Assembly (NCBI GenBank): GCA_903813345.2
Contig: CAIIXF020000007.1
Coordinates: 34,378,538-34,442,537 of the forward strand
Length of the DNA: 64,000 nt
Direction of reading: 5' to 3'
From: Owenia fusiformis
Lineage: Eukaryota > Annelida > Polychaeta > Sabellida > Oweniidae
Positions 38,787-50,700 of the stretch are shown one piece after another; positions within the stretch are counted from its first letter, which is position 1; every line of letters begins with the position of its first letter. The notes under the pieces are model-generated. The model saw only the letters and a program-made list of their open reading frames with translations. It ran no database searches and was not told the origin of the DNA. Position numbers and translations under genes: made by a program.

Positions 38787-41700
38787 ATGGTGAACTTGAA
38801 ATCGATAACAAGCAACATTTTGATTGCTTTCTGTGCCTTTTCAGCGTTAGGTAAGTAATTTATGTCATCCTTAATGGAATTTGATTATTGTGTGTTGAAA
38901 TTCATAGATCTAACGCTCAAGTGAAATCTTACAGTGATTTAAACATAGTTCTAAATATTCATTCGACTTCTTTCACAATCACCAGTTTCATAACTGCTCC
39001 TTACTGAACACACCTGGCTCAAAAGCCAGCTGACACACCGTTAGAATATACCGGCTTGTGAAGCGTTTTTCCCCAACTTCCAGCTGGTGCGCTGGCATAA
39101 GTAACGGTATTTAGGAAGATAATTGAATATTACTTGCCCCTTTTTTGACGCGTGGTGTCAACAAGTCCTATTTGTTGTGTAATTTGCAGTTAAATTGGAG
39201 AAATTTCTGTTCCGGCGCGCACCATCTTTTAATTTTGGCGCATGCGCTCATAAACTTCTCTTCATTGCAATGCCAACGGAACTTCCCAGAGCTGACTTCT
39301 GTCAGCTCGGTAGAGTAAACTGCTCCTATTACGGAACGGATAAGTTTGATCGCGTTTTAATCGAGTTCTTAATCTGGGAAATGCTAACTGCTTTTTGTAG
39401 GATGAGGTACAGCTGGAAAATACACTAAGGGCAATCTACAACTCGGTTCTTTGATTTCGGTTCTCTGTGCGTATTTTCTGCGCATCTCAAATTTGATTGG
39501 TTGCTTTTTTAGTGAACATGCGCAATGTTGATAGGAAAAAACACTATAGAATTTACCCAGGAGACTTTATGTTCTCAGCTTGGGCCCTTTTGCCACATTA
39601 AGGTGCTATGGAGGCCCAAATGCCCTAAATATGTCACTTCCGCTGAATAGAAAAAAGTAGTTTTCAAAAATGAATGTAGTCCCAACACAATTGTGATCAT
39701 GACGAGTCAGTAAGCTAGTATGTAGGCACAGTTGTCATCTTTTTGCAATGTCAACATGCCATTTCTTCTGAAAATGCGTTTACTTGGGTTATCTCCCGGG
39801 GGGTTCACTGTATATAAAACTCGACAGGGGTCCTAGGCTGAAGCCTCAAATATCAATATGTTCCCATACCAATCTGTCAAATTTCAATATGTTCCCATAC
39901 CAACCAAAATAACGCCCAAAGGCCATACCAAATATCCAAATATAGGACCAATGCCATACCAAATATCCAAATATAGGACCAATGCCATACCAAATGCCCA
40001 ATTATGGGACCAATGCCATACCAAATGTCAAAATGTAGGACCAATGCCATACCAAATGTCCAAATATGGGACCAATGCCATACCTTAATTCAAAGTAAAT
40101 GAAATATAGGATCGTTGGAAATCAACCACTTTTCGAATCGAGCGTCCATTTTTCTTGGCGGCAAGTTTTGTATTGAAATCACGAAAAATCTCGCGAGACT
40201 TCATCAAAGCCTATGATTGGGGTTCTCATTTCCCGGGAAAAGGGCTAAAATTCAAAAGTTTAAGAAGGCCCTGGAAAAGAAGATACTTCGGGAAACGATC
40301 CAAAACAACTTCAAATTTGCAACTACTGGACCAATGCCATACCACGAATATTAGGTAACGTATCTACAACGACCATTCTCATACCAGAAGAGCAAAAGTC
40401 CGACCATTGCCATACCTCAGAAGTCAGAAATTTCCGGGCATTCCCATACCAAATCCTAAAATATGGGTCCATTGCCATACCAAACGTTGAAAAAGGTACC
40501 CCACATGCGCCGAGGATCCCCGTCAAGGTTTTTATATAGTGAACCCCCCGGGGGTTATCTGAAGGAAAATTTCGAATCAAGTGGCGTATTAATTTTGCCT
40601 TCATTTTTGTGAATTTCAATTTCTGTCGGCAGAGAGAGGGGGTAGTGTCACAATTGACCAATTATTTCAAAAAGTAGATGTTTGGCCCCTATTGAGTTTA
40701 GTGTCAAAATGTAGCTTAGACATAGCTTTAGAACCTCAGATAGGCCAGTGAGGCCACATACATCCATAACTCGAGATAAAAAGTCAGGCGTTTGCCTATT
40801 GCCCATTGACTAGTATGGTGACGTGAATTAGGGCAGTTTTGCCGGAAGTTAACAGGAAATGACAAAACAGGAAGTGACAATTTTTTTGCATTTTTAGACA
40901 TTTTTTGAACAAAGATAACAGAGTTCTGTTTTGACCTCCAGTCAATTCAACTAGTTCCAAATACCATTTACAGGTCAAGGATCACAATCTTCATGGTCAG
41001 AATGACCCTAAACATTATGAAATAACCTTTTTAGCCGTTTGAATGTGTGACTGAAAAAAAGCTAAAAGTAGGAGCTAGGGAAGGTCACTGAACAGAATCT
41101 TTTGAATTTTTCAGAAAATGTGTCCAATATAATGCTCTAACTGATTCAACCTTTGAAATTTTAGAACATTGTCTAAATAGATCGCTTTTCAAATCAGTTT
41201 TTTCATTTTTTTTCTTTTCTATGAATGATATCAAAGGACGATTCTCGGTTTGGAGAACAGTCTCCTGGGCTAATAATTTTTTAATGAAAAATATAGAAAT
41301 ATTACCCAAATTAAACTATGAATATTCAAAAGGGGACATTTAAATCTACAAGATGTAAAATTAACAAATTGGTCTGAAGCAGGGATAGCGTTCAATTTGA
41401 CCAATTCAATAAAATACAAGTACCGGTTTGGGGAAAAAAGTTCATCAGTGTACTGTGCTAATATTTTTTTGCGAAAAATCTAGAAATATTACCCAAATTA
41501 AATTATGACTATTCAAAAGTAGACATTCAAATCTATATTACGTAAAAAAATCAAATTTGTCCGAAGCAGGGATAATGCTCATTTAGATTGATGAACTTCG
41601 TTCTCCAAACCGAGAATCGTCCTTTACAAAGATTGTATCAGCATTATATATGTGGAAATAGTTAAATTGACTGGAGGTCAAACCAGAACTGTTATCTTTG

Positions 41701-44700
41701 TTCAAAAAATGTCTATAGTTTTGTTCACAGCATTAATGATGGTGATTGAACGATAATGGGAGACTGCTTTAACCGAAAGGTATCATGGGAAGCACCTTTC
41801 ATTGTTGCGCATGCATAAAAGTGAACTGAATCAGTTACAGATTGCTATAGAACTGAACCGAATCAGATGCAGATTGCCCTTACTCGGAAAATAACATTTT
41901 GGTAAAAAAATTGCTATACCTGCACACTGAGGCCGGAATATACTGTCATTAATAAAAATAATTCTTATCCATAAAGCTTATAAAAATCAGTCTTATTCTT
42001 ATATGTGTAAGTAATCTAGTAAAAGAATAATATACATGTAAGATCTCAGTATACGTGGACATTTTAAACATTTTTAACGTATTCCTAGCCCTCAGTCTGC
42101 GTGTGTTAGTGAATTCACCCCAAACATACAAAATCATATACATACGTTGCATTTCTTTTATGTTATCCAAAATTTATCTTTATTATCATATGTAAACAAT
42201 GATATAATATATGATGTAAAATGAAATTATAGCAAATAAATATGTTATAGAAGAAAAAAAATAAAAGAAGATTTTGACACGGATATTGTCATAATTTCCA
42301 AAATGGCAGCTCCCTCGGGAAGGAACTAGAGTGAATAATTTGAATGATATTGATGCATATATGTCGATTAACCCACAAAACTATAATCAGCTGATTGTTA
42401 AACGCATGAAGAAAACATCGAGGTATGATATTATGTTATCAAGTTGGAGAGGGTTCAGTTTCAAGGAGGAAAATCATAAAAAAAACTATTATCGCCCATA
42501 TATGTGTACCATTCAAAATCCCCAGGGATTTTGCAATTTGGACATCTCCTTAAGGAGAATTTGGGAGACCCACTGTGCCTTTATTAGAATGAATACGGTA
42601 TGTTAATCTCTGATATAAAAACTTAAACGAATGCATGTTTATTTTCTGATTTTTCGATTTACATCATTCATATATTGCAAACATGTTTATGGGATGACTG
42701 CTAATCAAATCCATACATAACTGAAAATGTGATCTCTTAATATGGGAAGCTGGCCAAGCTCAGCCATCTTGAAAGTCAGAAAGAGGTTTTTCTAGATGTG
42801 GATTGATAGCATATTGATATGTTTGTGTCCTCTTTGTTAATTTTCAGATGATCCTCTCCATATAGAAGTTTCATTTACATTAATATTTCAGAATTTGTTG
42901 ATTGTCGCAGAGGTGGCGGCAGATTTAGAGGAGGTTTTAGAAGCTTCAGGTCTTCAAGAAGTTACAGGAGTTATAGAAGCTATAGGAGCTCTTCCATATC
43001 TCGGTAATCAAGATCTGCCAATCTTATTGCAAGCTTGGTTGCTTGGTGATGGATCTTGTTGCTATGATACACTTCTTTTTCCTAGGCTACATTGCTGGTG
43101 CAGCTTGGGTTCAAATAATCAAATAAAATGACAAATTTGCATGCAAATGGGATGATTTTGCATAATTTAACACGCGCTTAGACTAATCATATTTAATGGT
43201 ATATCCTTTTACATAAGAAGGAATTGATTATAATATGTTTATATAAAGTACATGTGCATGAATTTGAACAACTTATTGTCAGTTGGGAAAGAATGAATGA
43301 AATACTGTAGATTGGGTTAATTTGGCGCCCGCTTTAATTTGGCGAATTTTGCGAAATTGAAAAAATCGCCAATATAAATCTTCGCCAATTTAGAATGAAT
43401 CCCCGGGAATTATCTAGGGTATTTCGTCCAGAATATTTAGGTCACTTCCGATTTAGTTTTTTCCAAAAATATGAAAAAATGGCTCTCATAAATTGGCTCA
43501 GAACTGGTCAGTCACTCATTAATACTCAGGGAAAAACTAGTACAGGAAAAGCGCGGTATAATAGCAGCATCGATCGAGGTGCAAAATGTAAAAGATGATC
43601 TCACAAAAATGTACAAACGTGGTGAATATCGCCAATGGTCCTCATAAGAAAAAATGAACATAGCCAAAGATGCCCATTCACATGGTAATTAGCAAACAGC
43701 GCGTAAGTTTAAAAAGATTTTTTGCATATCCACCAAATTAAATAGCCGCCAATATGCCAAAAATGGCAAAATCGCCAAATTAAGTAGCGCCAAATTAACC
43801 CAATCTACAGTATTGCTTTTTGGCCCTGGAATTAGTAAATCAACACATGTTAAATATAAGGTATATAGAGGGGATTAGAAAAACCTGATGTACTTAATTT
43901 GAACTGTTGATATTTGGACATTATCCCATGCCTCACAGGTAATGAAAGCAACCCAAAAGAAAAAATATGGACATTTTCCAAAAAGTAAAACATATTTTTA
44001 TCATGATTTATTTTCTCATTGCATTTACACAATGATTTAAAAATATATCAAATATGCTCCATTCCTTGCCTTTTTTCCTATAAATGAAGCAAAACATTTT
44101 ATCTATTTTATTTCTCTATGCCTTATTTCAGGGCCAAGTCAATATACTATTTCTATTTATATACTATAAAAATTGAACTTTTGTTCAATGTTATTGGATG
44201 TCTCTACAATTAAATGTATCAGGGTATGGTTGTATATAAAACCTTGTTTTAGGTAAATCTGTATATAAAACCTTGTTTTAGGTTAAGCTTTAGTATAAAT
44301 ATAGCTTTTACTGTTACCAGTGATCACCCCAGATAAGAACAGCGTGCTTTAAATCCTGTTTTTGTTAATTTTTTATGTCACCACCAAGAAGTGGTGACAT
44401 ATTGTTATGGTCTCCGTTTTTTTTTACAGTGGTTGGCGAATGACGAACGGCGTCTGTTACAAATTCTTGCAACTCCCAATAACTTAACAAAAACTGTTTA
44501 GACTGACTTTTTTCAAAATCATCTACATGTTTTCAGAATTTCAAATCTGACTTTGTATAGAATTGGCCTTCAATGACCTTTTGAAGGTCAAAAAGGTCTT
44601 TTTCAACTTGCTTCAGATTGACAAATTTTTTTTCAAAATCATCTACAAGTTATCAGAAGTTCAAATCTGACCAAGATTTGACCTTTAATGACCTTCTCAA

Positions 44701-47700
44701 GGTCAAAAAGGTCTTTTTTCAACTTACTTCAAATTGACCAATTTTGTTTCAAAATCATCTACAAGTTCTCAACAGTTCATATCTGACTATACATTTGACC
44801 TTCAATGACATTCTCAAGGTCAAAAAAGATTTGACCTTCAATGACATTCTCCTGGTCAAAAAGGATTTTTCAACTTGCTTCAAATTGACCAATTTTTTTT
44901 CAAAATCATCTACAAGTTCTCAACAGTTCATATCTGACTATAGATTTGACCTTCAATGACATTATGAAGTTCTAAAAGTATTTGACCTTCAATGACATTC
45001 TCAAGGTCAAAAAGGACTTTTTTCAACTTGCTTCCAATTGACCAATTTATTTTTTCGAAATCATCTACAAGGTCTCAGATATTCAAATTTGACTTAAGAT
45101 TGAACTCATAATATTGTGAACAAATGTGTGTTTACATTTTGTCAGGTTAATGCCTTGTTCTAATTTTGCCAAGCATCTCAATATTCTACTTTTTCAACGG
45201 GATACCCAGTTTCTATAATGCTAGGGCAATCACTGGTTATATATGATAATTAAACAATATCTGTGCCATGGTTACGGTATCATTATTAACTGCCTTTCTC
45301 ACCCATCTGCATTTGTAAATAGGCTAGTGGTGAAACAAACTCACTGATGAAACAAGCAGCTAGTAACAACAAATGCTTTCATGTTTACACCTACTTTCCT
45401 AATTAAATATTCTCTTTGACCTTGCATCCTACCAGAATATGTCCATGAGGTACAAGGGGACCCATCTAGAATAAGGATCAGGGTAGGAAGTCGCTATAGG
45501 AGCTACAGAAGTTATAGGAGTTACAGGAGTTACAGATCATACAGGGCTGGTTCTAGCATTTCCAGGTATCCATTTGATAATTGTTAAGAATATGCATGCT
45601 TCTTTGCTCATTAACTATCTCACACTTTTTAATGCTAAATTAACCATATTCCTAAATAAAGGATTTAAGCCCTGCAATGTGGAATGACCATTCCTTGAAG
45701 GTGTCGCTTTCCAAAATTTGCATGAGATGCGCAGCATCAAGTGTTAATTTTAGGGAACAATGCCTGTAAAGAATGGTCATTACACATAGCCGTAGGCAGC
45801 GGGGGTTCGGTGGGTTCGAACGAACCCCCGGTCAAGATTTCCCAAAATATCATTTTGCGGGACAATGCATATAACCAGAAACATTAAATTACTGTGCTAT
45901 TTGAAAACTACATATATGACCAGTAAATTGATTGATATTTGTTACGTTGAACATGAGCAAGCCTTATTTTGTTAAAAGCATGTCATAGTGAAGTTACACT
46001 TCCCTCAAAACGTTTGGCAATCTTAGGTACGGGATGAGATTTAATTTTGGGAAGACCCCAGAGCATGAGATTTTACACTTAGAAATAACAATAATTTCGC
46101 ACAATCAACTAAAAAGCTGCTTCTTCTCGGACAAAATAACCCATCTTGGGCAATGGCTAAATCAGTCCTTTGTAGGAATTTTGTTTTAAGCCAGTTCTGG
46201 TCCAATATGAAGTTATTGAAATTGAAAACAATGCAGACGTCCCATACTCCGAATGATTTTTACAACATTGGCGAATAAATATCTGGAATAGTCGTAATAT
46301 TGATGAAACACATGTTCTTTCAAATGTGTACATCTGTTTTGTTTTATTTCAATTAAAATTTAAAATATTTCTTGGGACGTCCCTTGGGCTGGCAAGTCCC
46401 CAAAACGGATTGCGTTAAATAATTAAAAACGTTGTGAAATGAATTATTTTTAAGCATATATCATTTATAAACACAAGCATTTGTTCAAATTTATTCATTC
46501 TTTCATTTGTTCAGTATTTATTACCCATCAGTTTTTCAAAGAAAATCAATCATTGCAAAAAATGATTTTGTTTTTTTCAGATACACTCCACTCATCTAAA
46601 AGATTGTATAGAATTCAAATTGTTATCGTTCCAGTTTACTTGCTCTCCATTTTCATATTAATGTCATATGTTTAGCGAATAAATTACATGATAAAAAAAA
46701 CATTGAAAAATCATATGGTATTAATCTTCAAATAATGAAGGCATAATTTGTTATCAAGCCGTCTGAACTTAACAAAATACGTTTTATATTCGAACAGTCG
46801 CTTGTATTTATATATGATTTATATACACCAAAACGTTTTTATTATCAATTGCAGTTGATCTGCTCCGGGGGACTTACCACTGAGCTCCGGGGACGTCCAA
46901 AGAAATATTTTTAACTTTTTAAAACAAAGCATAACCGAGACCCACTTATTTGAATAACAGATGTTTTCATCAGTAATACGACTATCCCGGATAGTTTAAA
47001 AAGTGTAAACGTTGTGAAAAGTTATCATAGAAGAACGATCTTTCGGAGTATAGGGTGTTTGCACAATTTTCATTAACCTTGCATTTGATCCGAATTGGCT
47101 TCCAACAAAATTCCTGCAAAAGAATGATAATCCATTGCACGAGGTGACCTATTTTGTCCTAGATGAAGTAGCTTAAGTTAAAGAAAAAATCGTGCGAAAT
47201 AGTTGACATTCCTTGGTAACAAATCATGCTCCAGGGTCTTCCAGAAATCAGACGAAATAATGGTGGATTCGGGGCAAATCAGATTTCAGGATATACATTC
47301 AGTAAAGGATTGACCGAAAAATATTTTGATGCCGAAAATTAATTATAAGTTGTCTGACTTTTTGCACGTTGCCTGTTTATTTTACTTTGTGAACATTAAA
47401 GTTACAAAGCTACAAGGTAATTTTTGAAAATCATTTTTACGTCCTGTGCTATTTCATTGGGAGAGGTTTCTTGATAAAGCCTATTACTTTTTGCCCTTTG
47501 CATTCGTTCGACTTCACTTCTTAAAAGAGAGCTTCGTCTTCGTAGTTTATAACTAGACTCTGCACGCAGGGTATACGTTATTAATTTTAGACTTTGCTTA
47601 GCGTAAATAAAGACATCATTTTTGTTAAATAAAATTTAAATTCAATTGTCTACTTAACTTAAGCAAGGTATTAAAATGACTTATATTTCCCCTCCCAAAA

Positions 47701-50700
47701 TAGTTCTTTCTTTACAAATTATGCATATAGGAATTCAAACTTAAAGATGCTTTAACACATAATCCAATGGGTTAGTTAGGATTGCCAAACTTTTGGAGGG
47801 AGTGTAATTGTACAAATTGCATTATTTGAGGAACCCTAATGAAGGGGGGTGGATTTGTGAATAACTTAAAAATAGAACCCCCGGTCACCAAATCCTGGCT
47901 ACGCCACTGACACAATGCATTGGGTCTTGGGCTTAATTTATTTTTACTCATTGCAAAATATTTTAGACAATATCACTTAAAAGATATGAAATGACTTAAA
48001 AGAATATATTTTCAAGGAAACTTTTTGCAAGTATCAAATTGTTCTTTTTGTGTCAGTCAGCATTAGTGACCTTGGATTCGGTGAGGTTATATAATAGAAT
48101 GCAGTTACATGAAATAGTATGTCCTGATTGGCTGGAATTAGACACACCTTGTCTAGCTATTGTTTTATGACTGGCATTGGAAAACCCACCATTGTGAATT
48201 TAATTTTCAAATATAAGTTAATACAAATGGAACAAATCTAAAAAAGACATTATTAATCTTCTTTAAAAGAGTGCTTCATCTGCACTAAGATCATCATTTT
48301 ATCAAGCCTTACCTAATCAGATGCTTCAAAATACAGTTTCCCACTCAGAAGTGCAGTGACATGTCTACACCTTCATGAGTTTCTACCATTTGGTCTATAT
48401 TATTTAAATTCTTGTAAAAGTATTCTATAGATTTATTTGTCTTATTCAGAGGAAGGTACTTACTACAAGTGTCTTGGATTCAGGGAATAGTCATGCACTT
48501 GTTAAACAATAATCAGAAACAGTGAATGATTTCATGATATAAAGAGTGTTTTCATACCAATTGTTCTCATCTACCCTTGTATCGTGAGTCTCATTTGCTG
48601 AAGCCGATGGTACTGAAAATTATTATTGAATAATATTTTAGTATTTATAATGTAAACAGTGTGAAACTATAATAAATATTTTACTGACAAACTAACTGTA
48701 TATGCCACTAAGTTGATAATATTGTAGCAATTCATTTTAACATTTGGGCCAATCTATATCATAGGGGAATGTGTAAAAGTTATTTTAACTACAATCCTCA
48801 AGGGAGTGCATACCATTCCAATCTAGTAATATGAGATCCAGTCTATATTGATTGCTTATATTAGATCAACTTGAAAAATGAAGGTTATATGGTATGTTCA
48901 TAATGTAGTTGTTATTTCTGCCTCATACTTTGAGCTCATGGGATCAACAAGACATCTGTCCTTGGGTGTGTCTGTCCATCCGTTGGTTCATCAGCTCATA
49001 TGTCACTTCAACCATAAGTGGTATAAATTAAAACTCTGATCCTATTAGGACGTATCTGCATTCATTTTATGTCTAAATTGGTACATAATATGTCAGATTA
49101 CCAGGTTCTGCAGCTGATTAACGTTTGGGTGATTGTCTCATTTTCAGACCTCATTCTTTTGAAATGCTCCCTTAGATTTATATTGAAGAAAATCCTATTT
49201 AAAAGACAAAAATTTTGAATACTTGCAAAACAGACATTTAACTCGAAAGGGCCTTATTAGCAACCAGTGTTCCCCAGTGTTGTCTGAATAACAATAACTA
49301 ATGCTAGTAAAGAGAAGACTTTCCATTACGATAATTAAATAAATCACATGCTAAAAATCACCATACAGTAGTTTATGCAGAAGATGAGTCACATGTATTA
49401 TGTTAAACATTGATTAATAGGGGAGATGGAAGAGTATGCTTTTTGATGTGTATGTTTCGTTCTTCTACTTCAGGAGAATACCATATACCCTTTACAAACA
49501 CAAATCACAAAAATATGAGTGTATTCATGCTGAATTATTTTACTAACTTTCATGAATAATCTACCAACTCCCCCAAATGATCAAATATGGTCTATCCTTT
49601 TCATTTTATATGCAGTAAGTCATAATTTCTCTGGTTTTGTGGTTATTATTACATGTACATATAATTCTTATTTTTTGACTTATAGAAGCAGTGGGACATG
49701 GTGGAAGACGGCACTTGTAGCAGGAACCATATATGGTTCAACCCGATATATGACAAGAAGACGCTATAGGGACTACCCTGATAGACGTAATACACTTTTT
49801 AATATTTAAATCAACTGAAGTCATGAGTGAATCCATTATATGAAAAGATTACAAAAAGTAAATTACTTTTTGGGTCTAATCCAAACTTAGCCTTTAGAAA
49901 AATGTGCATGGAAATTTTCTATCATACTTGATGTTTAGGTCACATAAATATTCAATTGCTAAATTATGCATCACCACTTTAATGTTCATTCACATTTGAA
50001 ACTTAAGTGTCTTAGTTCAATAGAGTTATCTTTGTAAATCTCAAAAAATAATTTAATTTTTTTGCAACTGTAAAACTATCATATTAGTTTTAAGATGAAA
50101 ACTGATGATTATTTAAATTTTAGAATAAAAATTGATAATTCTATGCTTATGTTTACATAATCTTTGTTTTTATAGAGCCAACAATTTGTACAAATAATGA
50201 TGACAAAATCGACAAGGTGACAAATGCTACTTACAGGATGGGCCAGTTTATATGTCCCATGTGGGACCAAGCAGACAGTATGGAGCATTGCTGTGGACCA
50301 ACCAATAAACAACATTGCTGTGGAAGACAAATGTATGTAACCTACAGAATGATAACTTTAATATTTTATTTATTCTTGGCAGAAAACCCAGTCATTTTGG
50401 TTCATTTTCGTGTCAGTATTAAAACGATTTTCTGTATAAGCCTTGTATAATTCACGATTCAGTTTTAATATCTTTGTGATATTGTTAAGTAAAAATGAAA
50501 TATGTCTCCTAAACTATAACTGAAGTTTTAATTTCAGCCAATAAGCATTCATCGGCATGTATATCTAATCAAACATAGAATAAGGCTGTATCTATTTTAT
50601 ATCAAGGGCATTTTTTAGATGACGAGAAAACTCGTCAATAAGTTAAATAAGGAATTTTTTTTATTTGTTCCTCTTTCAAATGAATGCCTGTAGCTTATAA

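Larger units (their letters stand above)
39408..41930. mobile_element. Composite fold-back region in intron 1 of the CX gene
   Basis: The outer inverted pair is imperfect: 39408-39530 (GTACAGCTGGAAAATACACT, AAGGGCAATCT, ACATGCGCAA) against 41800-41895. An inner pair is 40885-40975 (GAACAAAGATAACAGAGTTC, GACCTCCAGTCAATTC) against 41665-41720, and a third is GGACGATTCTCGGTTTGGAG at 41234 against its inverse near 41605-41632. Between these is a direct duplication of about 130 bp with a 188-bp offset (41269 and 41457, around AGAAATATTACCCAAATTAA). Non-coding. Confidence 0.65.

Noticed and set aside
42331-42606. 91-codon ORF in intron 1 of the CX gene
   Set aside because: Does not begin with ATG, and I found no acceptor/donor pair that fits the phase between exons 1 and 2; no recognised domain.
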